NCBI RefSeq assembly: GCF_029392095.1
Contig: NZ_CP113930.1
Coordinates: 1,054,001 to 1,118,000, forward strand
Reading direction: 5' to 3'
Origin: Lactobacillus sp. ESL0700
GTDB lineage: Bacteria; Bacillota; Bacilli; Lactobacillales; Lactobacillaceae
Length of the DNA: 64,000 nucleotides
The position numbers and the translations under genes are program-made. Below, piece by piece: positions 39,779 through 47,957 of the stretch. The notes below the pieces were generated by a model. It was not told the DNA's origin. It worked only from the letters and a program-made list of their open reading frames with translations, and made no database searches. Numbering within the stretch: the first letter of the stretch is position 1; each line of letters starts with the position of its first letter.

Positions 39779-41182
39779 TTATTCTTCGGGTTTTGTCCGG
39801 TCGATATTGGTCATTTCCATGTAATCCATCCACTCATCATATTGAGCTTCAGTCACTTCGCCACTCTTTAAGGCTGCTTCTTTCAAAGTAGTACCTTCTT
39901 TATCAGCAGCTTGTGCAATCTTAGCAGCAGCATGATAGCCAATGTGTGGTGACAATGCTGTTACAGTCATCAATGAATTTTCCAATAATTCGTCCATTCT
40001 TGCAGAATTGACAGTCAGACCAGCAACCATTTTATCAGCAAAGCCAGTAATTGTACCAGTTAAAATATCACAAGAATCTAAAAATGCGGCAATCATCACT
40101 GTCTTAAAGACGTTCATTTCAAAGTTACCTTGTGAAGCAGCAAAGGTAATAGTTGTATCGTTACCGAAAACTTTAGCGGCAGCCATTGTGACAGCTTCAG
40201 CTTGTGTTGGGTTAACTTTACCCGGCATAATTGATGAGCCAGGTTCATTGGCAGGAATGTTTAATTCATGGTATCCAGCACGAGGACCTGAAGCCAAGAA
40301 ACGAATGTCTTGAGCAATCTTGAACATATCAGCAGCTAGAGTCTTTAAAGCACCATGAACCACATCAAGACCAGAGTGGTGAGCTAATCCCCAGAACTTA
40401 TTAGTTTTAACTTCAAAAGTATGACCGTAATCTTCTGATAATTTACCAGCAATCTTTTCAGTCATTCCTGGTGCAGCATTCAAACCAGTACCAACAGCGG
40501 TACCACCAATTGCTAATTCGTACAAAGTTGGCTTTAATTCTTTAATGTAAGCTAAATCATGCTTCAATGCTGAAATATAGCCGGATAATTCTTGACCAAA
40601 GGTAACAGGAGTTGCGTCTTGCAAGTGAGTCCGACCAACCTTAACTGTCTTCCAATATTTGTCTTGCTTAATCTTCAATTCATCAATTAAGTGTTGAATT
40701 GCTGGTTCTAACTTATCCAAAGCTTCAACAGCCACAATATTCATTGCAGTTGGGTAAGTATCGTTAGATGATTGTCCACGATTGACATCATCATTTGGCA
40801 AAATATCCAAACCTGGATGCAGTTTGTTAGCTAAATTAGCAACAACTTCATTAACGTTCATATTACTTTGCGTACCTGAACCGGTTTGCAAAACATGAAG
40901 CGGAAAATCTTTTTGCAAATCAACATCATCAAGCTTTAAAAGCTCATTGATTGCATCTTCGATTGCTGCACCCTTTTCTTCAGGCTCATCTCCGACTTCA
41001 ACATTTGATTGAGCAGCTGCCTTCTTCAAATGTAAAAATGCGCGAACAATTGCCAATGGCATTAATTCACCACTTGGGAAATTATTGCGGCTACGTTCTG
41101 TTTGTGGGCCCCACAATGCATCCTTAGGAATTTTTACTGGACCGATCGTATCGCTTTCTACACGGTATTCTTCTTTGCTCAT
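39779..41182 (-). CDS. fumC: Fumarate hydratase class II
   Basis: 467 residues, superfamily signature GSSIMPGKVNPTQAE near 316 with the catalytic Ser in the flexible loop. TGSGTQSNMNVNEV (about 97) and GRTHLQDATPVTFGQE (about 185) are the other substrate-site segments. It is iron-free and homotetrameric. Here it should run from malate to fumarate to feed the reductase encoded next. First gene of fumC-frd, ATG behind AAAAGGAG. Confidence 0.97.
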   Translation of the reverse strand: MSKEEYRVESDTIGPVKIPKDALWGPQTERSRNNFPSGELMPLAIVRAFLHLKKAAAQSNVEVGDEPEEKGAAIEDAINELLKLDDVDLQKDFPLHVLQTGSGTQSNMNVNEVVANLANKLHPGLDILPNDDVNRGQSSNDTYPTAMNIVAVEALDKLEPAIQHLIDELKIKQDKYWKTVKVGRTHLQDATPVTFGQELSGYISALKHDLAYIKELKPTLYELAIGGTAVGTGLNAAPGMTEKIAGKLSEDYGHTFEVKTNKFWGLAHHSGLDVVHGALKTLAADMFKIAQDIRFLASGPRAGYHELNIPANEPGSSIMPGKVNPTQAEAVTMAAAKVFGNDTTITFAASQGNFEMNVFKTVMIAAFLDSCDILTGTITGFADKMVAGLTVNSARMDELLENSLMTVTALSPHIGYHAAAKIAQAADKEGTTLKEAALKSGEVTEAQYDEWMDYMEMTNIDRTKPEE

Positions 41183-41275
41183 AATAAGTCTCCTTTTGGG
41201 ACTGAATCCCTAATATTCTTAAAATTATACTTTAGTTTTTTAAATTCCACACTAATAATACATTTTTTGACTAAA

Positions 41276-41324
41276 TTTTTCAATAATTTAAAAATAAAAG
41301 GTGATTTTTTAATTATTTAAACAA
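41276..41324 (-). promoter_or_regulatory. A/T-rich motif upstream of fumC, shared with mdh
   Basis: Begins TTTTTCAATAATTTAAAAAT and ends TTTAAACAA, matching 38218-38266 in order, length and orientation, about 95 bases before the fumC start. Likely part of a common operator or promoter. Confidence 0.4.
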
Positions 41325-41345
41325 AGCTATTTAGAAGCGACTTTT

Positions 41346-41990
41346 TTAATTCATTAATACGATTTTACTGCCATGAAGTTGAGTTACTCCTAGTTTACCC
41401 GCGATGACTTCACAATTGGCCGCAGTAATTCCGCCACCGGCCAAAATTTCAATTTTGTCTTTTGCCCATGACACAATTTCTTGTAAGTGTGGTACAGCTT
41501 CCATAATTGGCTGTATTAAATCACCGCCGTGAGTTAGGATTCGTTTAACGCCATGCATAGCTAGCCAATTCAAGCTTTCCTGTTGGCGTTCTTGCGGAAT
41601 TTCATCAAATGCCATGTGCATTACAACAGTCATGTCAGCAGCTTGAGCAGCAACAATTAATTTTTGCATTTGTGCTTTATCCAAATCATGTGCAGCAGTC
41701 AAACAGCCAAAAGTAACTGCATCAACATTTAATGAAGCGCAAATTTTCAAATCATTCAGCATAATCTCAAATTCTTCATTATTATAGATAAAATTACCGC
41801 CACGTGGTCTAATCATAACGACTAGCGGCACATTATGTTGGTGAGCATAATTAACAGATTGCTCAATTACACCATATGATGGCGTCGTCCCACCAACAGC
41901 TAAATTGTTGTTTAATTCGATTCTGTTAGCTCCTGCCGCAATTTCTCTTGGTATATCGGTAAAATTTTCAACACAAACTTCTTTAAGCAT
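41346..41990 (-). CDS. cutC: CutC family protein (copper homeostasis)
   Basis: 214 residues from the ATG at 41990, which has GGAG in front; the frame runs 4 codons further without support. It is a TIM-barrel with conserved EVCVENF, GANRIELNNNLAVGGTTPS and MIRPRGGNFIY. The family was tied to copper tolerance, but the biochemical role is uncertain. It lies just downstream of copB on the same strand, although a hairpin separates them, which supports the copper link. Confidence 0.9.
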   Translation of the reverse strand: MLKEVCVENFTDIPREIAAGANRIELNNNLAVGGTTPSYGVIEQSVNYAHQHNVPLVVMIRPRGGNFIYNNEEFEIMLNDLKICASLNVDAVTFGCLTAAHDLDKAQMQKLIVAAQAADMTVVMHMAFDEIPQERQQESLNWLAMHGVKRILTHGGDLIQPIMEAVPHLQEIVSWAKDKIEILAGGGITAANCEVIAGKLGVTQLHGSKIVLMN

Positions 41991-42046
41991 CTTAAACTCC
42001 ATCTATTTTTATTATTAATAACTATTACAAATTTAATATACAACAA

Positions 42047-42070
42047 AACCACGCAAAAATTAACGTGGCT
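42047..42070 (-). terminator. Weak terminator downstream of copB
   Basis: CCACG pairs with CGTGG around a 10-base A/T-rich loop, with T-rich sequence following on the minus strand. The stem is short, so some readthrough into cutC is likely. Confidence 0.55.
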
Positions 42071-42092
42071 TGTCATTTTATAAAATTATCAG

Positions 42093-44147
42093 CTATATCT
42101 TGAGCATTTCAGCATTAATCGCAACAATTACCGTTGATAACGACATCAAGATTGCACCCACTGCTGGATCCAACATAATCCCAAACGGTGCCAAAATACC
42201 TGCTGCAAGTGGTAATGCAACAATATTATAGCCTGTACCCCACCATAAATTTTGAACAGTTTTTCGGTGTGTGTTTTGAGCTAATTCTAAAAAATCAACG
42301 ATATCTGACAGACGACTATTAACCAAAACTACATCTGCAGAGTCAACTGCCACATCAGTCCCAGCACCGATTGCTACACCAATATCTGCGCGGGCTAAAC
42401 TGGGGGCATCGTTAATTCCATCACCCACCATCATTACCTTGCTACCATTTTTCTGCAGATTATCGACGATTTTTTCTTTATCCGCCGGCATCAATTCCGC
42501 ATAGACCTCGGTAATACCTAGCTGACGAGCTATCCCCTGTGCCGCGGACTGATTATCGCCGGTCAACATCACTGGGGTAATTTGATGCAGCTTAATTTTA
42601 CTAATCAATGAAGCTGCATCGGGTTTAAGTTGATCGCCAACCGCTACGTAACCCAACACATTTTGTCCCTGCACCAAATAACTAACTGTATAATCTGCAG
42701 TTGCAATTTGGTGGAAGTCAGGGACTTGTTCGCGAACGGCCTTCTCATTAATTAGAAAATATTTTTGACCAGAAATTGTCGCTGTAACTCCTTTTCCCGG
42801 CAGATTTTTACTATCAGAAATTGGTGCCAAATTTATTTTGTGAGCGCGGGCAAATTGCAAAATACTCTGTGCAATTGGATGAGTCGAATCTTGTTCAAGT
42901 GAAGCAATCAACGTCAATACTTGTTCTTGCGTCATTTGTTCATTTAAGCTAGCATATTTGCGCACTTGAAACTTGCCTTCGGTTAAGGTGCCAGTTTTAT
43001 CGAGTAACAAATAGTTAATTTTGAGGCTCAAGTCAATCACATTACGGTTTCTAATTAGTAACCCATGTTTGGCACCAATCGCCATACTCTTAGCACTAAC
43101 TAGCGGAATCGCCAATCCTAAAGCATGGGGACAAGCAATTATCAACACCGTCACTAGTCGCTCAAGTCCGGCCGCAATCCCCTGATTAGCAGTCCAAATA
43201 ATTAAAGCGATTATCCCAATAATTATTGCCGCATAAAATAGCCAGCCTGAGACTTTAGCGGCAAGAGTTTGCAAATTTGATTTATCCATTTGCGCGGATT
43301 GAACTAGCTGATTAACATTAGCCAAAAAGCCATTATTGGCAGAGTTTGTTACCTTAATGGTTAACTTTCCAGAACCATTGCTGGCACCGCCAATTACTTG
43401 GTCTCCTTTTTGGCGCGTGACCAATCGTGCTTCGCCAGTAACAAGTGATTCATTCACCTCACTTTTTCCAGAAATAACAGTACCATCAAGCGGAATACTT
43501 TCACCAGCTTTGACAATAACTACAGCGTCTTTCTTTACTTGTGCAAGTGGAACGTCGATTATTTGATTATCCTTTTGAACGTGAACTTGATCAGGCAATA
43601 ACTCAGCTAAATCATTAACTGAACTTCCAGCTCGCATAATTGAATTCATTTCAATCCAGTGCCCTAACAACATAATTAAAATTAAAGTTGCTAGTTCCCA
43701 GAAGAAGTCCATCACATGACCAGAATTTGGGTAAAAATTGTTTTGAATAAACGCATATAAACTGTAAATGTAAGCAGTAGTAATCCCCAGCGAAATTAAC
43801 GTCATCATTTCTGGCTTTTTATCTTTTAACTCATAAAAGGCGCCACTGAGAAATGGTTTGCCGCCATAGATAAATAAGGCGGTTGCAAATATCATAACTA
43901 ACCAGTCAGAGCCTGGAAAAGAAAACTGAAAGAAAAGATGAACTCCCATTGCTGGACTTAAAAATAAAATTGGTAATGCCAAAATCAGCGACACCCAGAA
44001 TTTTTGCTTTAAATTACCCATGTGCATCATTTGCCCGCCATGCATCATCATGTCATTACCGTGCATCGACATTTTATCCATGTGCGTCATTGGCTGGTGC
44101 TGATGCATCTGCATTTCAGGTTTACCCGTCATTTTCATTTTTGCCAC
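42093..44147 (-). CDS. copB: Copper/silver-exporting P-type ATPase, CopB type
   Basis: 684 residues, P1B-3 class. The metal-site motif in the membrane is CPH (IIACPHALGLAIP, about 340), not CPC. The phosphorylation loop is DKTGTLTEG, the nucleotide region has HPIAQ, and the hinge is GDGINDAPSLARADIGVAIG. The N-terminus has no CxxC metal domain but a tail with 15 Met and 6 His in the first 44 residues, which should bind Cu. It begins at GTG. No CopY box or copY/copZ gene is seen nearby, so its regulator is unclear. Confidence 0.94.
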   Translation of the reverse strand: MAKMKMTGKPEMQMHQHQPMTHMDKMSMHGNDMMMHGGQMMHMGNLKQKFWVSLILALPILFLSPAMGVHLFFQFSFPGSDWLVMIFATALFIYGGKPFLSGAFYELKDKKPEMMTLISLGITTAYIYSLYAFIQNNFYPNSGHVMDFFWELATLILIMLLGHWIEMNSIMRAGSSVNDLAELLPDQVHVQKDNQIIDVPLAQVKKDAVVIVKAGESIPLDGTVISGKSEVNESLVTGEARLVTRQKGDQVIGGASNGSGKLTIKVTNSANNGFLANVNQLVQSAQMDKSNLQTLAAKVSGWLFYAAIIIGIIALIIWTANQGIAAGLERLVTVLIIACPHALGLAIPLVSAKSMAIGAKHGLLIRNRNVIDLSLKINYLLLDKTGTLTEGKFQVRKYASLNEQMTQEQVLTLIASLEQDSTHPIAQSILQFARAHKINLAPISDSKNLPGKGVTATISGQKYFLINEKAVREQVPDFHQIATADYTVSYLVQGQNVLGYVAVGDQLKPDAASLISKIKLHQITPVMLTGDNQSAAQGIARQLGITEVYAELMPADKEKIVDNLQKNGSKVMMVGDGINDAPSLARADIGVAIGAGTDVAVDSADVVLVNSRLSDIVDFLELAQNTHRKTVQNLWWGTGYNIVALPLAAGILAPFGIMLDPAVGAILMSLSTVIVAINAEMLKI

Positions 44148-44240
44148 AATAAATCAATCCTATCTTCATACAACTAGCTCTATCTGTTCTGCACCCTTAA
44201 TCTACTGTGGCAAATGATGGTTGTCAAAAATTCGGTACTA

Positions 44241-44268
44241 AAAAGCTAGGACTAAAATCCTAGCTTTT
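44241..44268 (-). terminator. Terminator of the first brnQ
   Basis: AAAAGCTAGGA pairs with TCCTAGCTTTT around a 6-base loop. It lies downstream of brnQ at 44275 and ahead of copB. Confidence 0.85.
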
Positions 44269-44274
44269 GACGAT

Positions 44275-45651
44275 TTATTTAGCTAATTTTGTTTGACGAT
44301 AAAAATGAAATGCCAGACCGATGATTAACCCAATTATTGCTGGAATAATCCAATCCATGCCAATTGCGGCAAATGGCAAAAGCCGTAATTGTAATGCCCG
44401 AACTTGCAAAGCCCAGTGAGTTTGACTGATAACTGGTGGAAATGAAGCAATCATATCAAAAATTGCAGGAATAATTGTTAATACAACTACCCAGAAATAA
44501 ACTACTGGGTCGTGATCAAACAAGCTAGCCGTAATTGACAAGATAATTAAAACCATTGCAATTGGATAAATAAACATTAGCATTGGCGTTGACCAAGAAA
44601 TAATTGTATCCAACCCACAATTAGCGGTCAGAAATGACGCAAAAGTCATAATTCCTAACCAAGCATGATAACTAACTTTACTAAAACTGCGATGAAAATC
44701 TTGTGCAAATGCAGCAATTAAGCCTACTGCAGTCGTTAGACAAGTTAAGGTAACTAGGGTCGCCAACAAAGCATGACCGATATTACCTAAATAATAGGTA
44801 ACAATTTGATTGAAAACAGTCCCGCCATCTGGTGAAATGTGGTAATGATTGAGCGTTGTTGCCCCAAGCCAGATCAAGCCAATATAGATAATACCAATGG
44901 CGCTAGTCGCTAAAACCCCTGCACGAGCCGTAACCTTCGCATTGCTTTTGGCACTTGTCTTACCTAGTTGTCGAACAGCAGAAACAATTGTATATCCAAA
45001 AGCTAATCCGGCTAAAGCATCCATTGTGTTGTAACCTTCCAAGAAGCCGTTAAAAAATGGTGCACTTTGATAAGCTGCGGTTACCTGTTGCTCTTTGGCT
45101 GCACCCATTGGTGAAGAAAAGGCCATTAGGAAAATGGCAAAAAGCAATAATAGGAAAATTGGATTTAAAATTCGACCAATACTATCTAAAATCGTTGATT
45201 GCTCGTAAGAAATAATAAATGCCAAAATAAAGAAAATTGCTGAAAAAATTAGCAAACCAGGTTTAGCTAATTTTTGCGGTAAAACTGGCTGTAAACCAAC
45301 CGAAAAGGAAATACTCGCCGTTCTCGGAGTAGCAAATAGTGGCCCTAAAGTTAAGTGAATTAAGACCATAAAGACCAAAGCAAATTTAGGTCCTAATGGC
45401 CGACCAATATCAAAAACTCCCTTGGCGTGACTGGCACTAATTGCCAAAACTGCCAGAAGTGGTAACAGAACTGCAGTGATCAAAAAGCCAATCGTGGCAA
45501 TTCCCCAATTTGCGCCAGACATTTGACCTAAATGTATGGGAAAGATTAAGTTTCCTGCCCCAAAAAATAGCCCAAATAATAATGAAGCAACAACCAAATA
45601 TTGTTTCCACGTTAATGGTTTAGTATTTACGTCTCTTTCGATTTCTTCCAT
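44275..45651 (-). CDS. BrnQ-family (LIV-II) amino acid carrier, copy 1
   Basis: 458 residues with about 12 membrane segments. The family opening LFGLFFGAGNLIFPIHLGQMSGANW is exact, as are TPRTASISF and SKVSYHAWL. BrnQ proteins import branched-chain amino acids with cations. It is a close paralog of the next gene upstream (46102), in tandem with a duplicated promoter and T-box. The T-box specifier reads GAC, which casts doubt on a plain leucine/isoleucine/valine role. I left out a gene symbol for that reason. Confidence 0.9.
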   Translation of the reverse strand: MEEIERDVNTKPLTWKQYLVVASLLFGLFFGAGNLIFPIHLGQMSGANWGIATIGFLITAVLLPLLAVLAISASHAKGVFDIGRPLGPKFALVFMVLIHLTLGPLFATPRTASISFSVGLQPVLPQKLAKPGLLIFSAIFFILAFIISYEQSTILDSIGRILNPIFLLLLFAIFLMAFSSPMGAAKEQQVTAAYQSAPFFNGFLEGYNTMDALAGLAFGYTIVSAVRQLGKTSAKSNAKVTARAGVLATSAIGIIYIGLIWLGATTLNHYHISPDGGTVFNQIVTYYLGNIGHALLATLVTLTCLTTAVGLIAAFAQDFHRSFSKVSYHAWLGIMTFASFLTANCGLDTIISWSTPMLMFIYPIAMVLIILSITASLFDHDPVVYFWVVVLTIIPAIFDMIASFPPVISQTHWALQVRALQLRLLPFAAIGMDWIIPAIIGLIIGLAFHFYRQTKLAK

Positions 45652-45765
45652 TTAATTAACCTCCAGTTTTTATTCAATGCAATAATAGATTCATCATTGC
45701 TAGCACACGTATTCATTTTTCAAGATTGTCACTTCCTAAAAAGCGAAATTTAGCAGGTAACTAAA

Positions 45766-46030
45766 AAAGCACCCTTGATTTTCAAAAATCAAGGGTGCTT
45801 TGGCACGGTACCACCTATCTTACTAATAAATTGACAACAATATCAGTTATTAGTCACTTCACGTACAGCAGTTGCGATACGCTAACACGTTAATGGGTGT
45901 CACCAATACTAGCTACTTCTACTTCACTAGATAGCTCAAAGTTACTTTCCAATTGCTGTCGTGGTTCATTTTCACCATCTGAACTCTCTTTTGCACTACT
46001 TGCAACTGTACTCTTCTTTTCTTCGCTTGT
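45766..46030 (-). promoter_or_regulatory. T-box leader of brnQ copy 1 (specifier GAC)
   Basis: Minus strand: T-box motif AGGTGGTACCGTGCC at 45802-45815, then a terminator with arms AGCACCCTTGA and TCAAGGGTGCT around 45768-45800. The specifier site reads GAC then ACC (45896-45901), the same NNN-ACC layout as in the glycine leader. GTG (Val) out of that register would be the alternative reading. Confidence 0.85.
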
Positions 46031-46045
46031 TTAAATATTAATAAT

Positions 46046-46074
46046 ATTTTAATCATTAAGCCATTTTTTGTCAA
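46046..46074 (-). promoter_or_regulatory. Sigma-A promoter of brnQ copy 1
   Basis: Minus strand TTGACA (46069-46074), 17 bases, TAAAAT (46046-46051): near-consensus SigA promoter feeding the T-box leader. The identical layout occurs before copy 2. Confidence 0.75.
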
Positions 46075-46101
46075 CAAGAAAAATGAAAAAATTTGCTGAA
46101 A

Positions 46102-47484
46102 CTATGATTCTGTCTGCGCAACTTTTACTTTGACAAAACTACAAGCAAGACCAATTACTAAACCAACAAGAGCGGGAATTAACCAATCCATCCCAATTGC
46201 CGCAAACGGTAAATATTTAAGCTGCATAGCATGTAAAGCCAGCGCTAATGGACTTTGACTAACTACTGGCGGAAAAGCAGCAACCATGTCTAAAAATGCT
46301 GGGATTAATGTAAACAACACAACCCAGAAGTAAACAACAGGATCATGGTGAAATAGTGAGGATGAGATTGACAGTAAGATGAGCACCATGGCAAACGGAT
46401 ACAGAAACATGAGCATCGGTGTTGACCAAGAAATAATTGTATCTAGGCCAAAGTTAGCCGTTAAAAATGAAGCTAGCGTCATCAAAAATAGCCAAGCATG
46501 GTAACTTACTTTAGAAAAACTACGATGAAAATCTTGAGCAAATGCTGCGATTAAACCAACAGCAGTTGTCAAACAGGTCACTGTGATGAGAGTTGCCAGT
46601 AAAGCATGACCAAAGCCGCCGAGGTAATAAGTAACAATTTGGTTAAAGGCCACACCACCATCTGGTGATAATTTAAAATGATTCAAAGTTGTGGCACCAA
46701 GCCAAATTAACGCAACATAGATTAAACCAATAGCACTTGTTGCTAGAACACCAGCCTTAGCCGTTACTTTAGCATTGCTCTTGGCAGTGGTCTTACCCAT
46801 TTGCCGAACGGCAGTTACGACCGTTACCCCAAAAGCCAATCCAGCCAAGGCATCCATTGTATTATAACCTTGCAAAAAGCCGTTAAAAAATGGTGCTTGC
46901 TGGTAAGCAACCGTTACTTTTTGGGCATTAGCGCGACCCATCGGTGAGAAAAAGCCTAACAAAAAGATAACGAATAGCAGTAACAAAAACAGTGGATTTA
47001 ATATTTTGCCGATACTAGTTAAAATATTGGATTCCTTGTATGCGACTAAAAAGGCACAGATGAAAAACAGTGCGGAAAAGACAAACAATCCAGGTTGTGC
47101 CCACGACTTAGGCAGAATTGGCAGAACGCCAACCGTAAATGAAATACTGGCAGTACGTGGTGTCCCAAAGAGCGGACCGATTGTTAGGTGAATTAACACC
47201 ATAAAAATCAACGCAAAAGCTGAACCTAGTGGCAAACCAATATCATAAACGCCTTTGGCATGTGTGACACTAATTGCCAAAACCGATAGTAATGGCAGTA
47301 AGACTGCAGTTACCAAAAAGCCAAGGGTAGCTTGACCCCAATTAGCTCCTGCCATTTGGCCTAAGTGAATTGGAAAAATTAAATTCCCAGCGCCAAAAAA
47401 TAAGCCAAATAGCAATGACGCTACAACTAAATACTGTTTCCACGTTAATGGTTTTTGATTAACATCTTGTTCTAATTCCTTCAT
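46102..47484 (-). CDS. BrnQ-family (LIV-II) amino acid carrier, copy 2
   Basis: 460 residues, closely similar to copy 1 from end to end (for example both share KPLTWKQYLVVASLLFGLFF and YNTMDALAGLAFG), with differences spread evenly. This is an older tandem duplication with both copies kept intact. About 12 membrane segments. The copies are split by their own promoters and T-boxes, so each can be controlled separately. The substrate may be a branched-chain amino acid by family or another amino acid by its GAC specifier. Confidence 0.9.
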   Translation of the reverse strand: MKELEQDVNQKPLTWKQYLVVASLLFGLFFGAGNLIFPIHLGQMAGANWGQATLGFLVTAVLLPLLSVLAISVTHAKGVYDIGLPLGSAFALIFMVLIHLTIGPLFGTPRTASISFTVGVLPILPKSWAQPGLFVFSALFFICAFLVAYKESNILTSIGKILNPLFLLLLFVIFLLGFFSPMGRANAQKVTVAYQQAPFFNGFLQGYNTMDALAGLAFGVTVVTAVRQMGKTTAKSNAKVTAKAGVLATSAIGLIYVALIWLGATTLNHFKLSPDGGVAFNQIVTYYLGGFGHALLATLITVTCLTTAVGLIAAFAQDFHRSFSKVSYHAWLFLMTLASFLTANFGLDTIISWSTPMLMFLYPFAMVLILLSISSSLFHHDPVVYFWVVLFTLIPAFLDMVAAFPPVVSQSPLALALHAMQLKYLPFAAIGMDWLIPALVGLVIGLACSFVKVKVAQTES

Positions 47485-47573
47485 ACTTAACCTCCATTTG
47501 GATAAAATTGTTCAATTCTTGTTTGGATGCTAATTTTAACTTTCATCAGTCCATCACCTGCCTATTTTGCAAT

Positions 47574-47840
47574 AAAAAAAGCACCCTTGAAATTTCTTCA
47601 AGGGTGCTTGCTCGGCACGGTACCACCTATTTTACTGTTTAATTTATGCGCGTACCTAAATCAAACAGTCACTTCACGTACGGCCAAAAACAGCGATACG
47701 CTAACACGATAATGGGTGTCACCAATCCTAGTTACTCGGTTCACTAGATAGCTCCAAGGGATTTTCTGTTTGCATTTGTGATTCCATTTCAGTAACCGGA
47801 ACTCTCTGTGCATTTCCTGCAAACTTACTTTTCTTTTCAT
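47574..47840 (-). promoter_or_regulatory. T-box leader of brnQ copy 2 (specifier GAC)
   Basis: Minus strand: T-box GGTGGTACCGTGCC at 47614-47627, terminator arms AAGCACCCTTGAA and TTCAAGGGTGCTT (47578-47609). The specifier site reads GAC then ACC (47715-47720). The specifier context TTGGTGACACCCATTA is identical in both brnQ leaders. Confidence 0.85.
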
Positions 47841-47861
47841 TGCTTTTCAAATATTAAGGAT

Positions 47862-47890
47862 ATTTTAATTATTAACTCATTATTTGTCAA
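47862..47890 (-). promoter_or_regulatory. Sigma-A promoter of brnQ copy 2
   Basis: Minus strand TTGACA (47885-47890), 17 bases, TAAAAT (47862-47867). Same elements and spacing as before copy 1. Confidence 0.75.
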
Positions 47891-47902
47891 GCAAAATCAC
47901 GT

Positions 47903-47938
47903 AAAAAAATACAACAGCATAATAAAATGCTGCTGTAT
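47903..47938 (-). terminator. Terminator of the flavoprotein-DASS operon
   Basis: ATACAACAGCAT pairs with ATGCTGCTGTAT (one G-U pair on the minus strand) around a 6-base loop, then a run of seven T. It follows the DASS gene stop closely. Confidence 0.75.
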
Positions 47939-47957
47939 TAGTTATTTATCGGGCTTT

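Noticed and set aside
39942..40313. 123-codon open frame on the plus strand
   Set aside because: Antisense to fumC in the part with strong family signatures; no independent evidence.
44148..44240. CopY-type box before copB
   Set aside because: No TACAnnTGTA palindrome could be found in this stretch.
45896..45903. GTG (Val) as specifier of the brnQ T-box
   Set aside because: It would suit a branched-chain carrier, but it is one register off the NNN-ACC layout seen in the glycine leader and ends in G. Kept only as an alternative.
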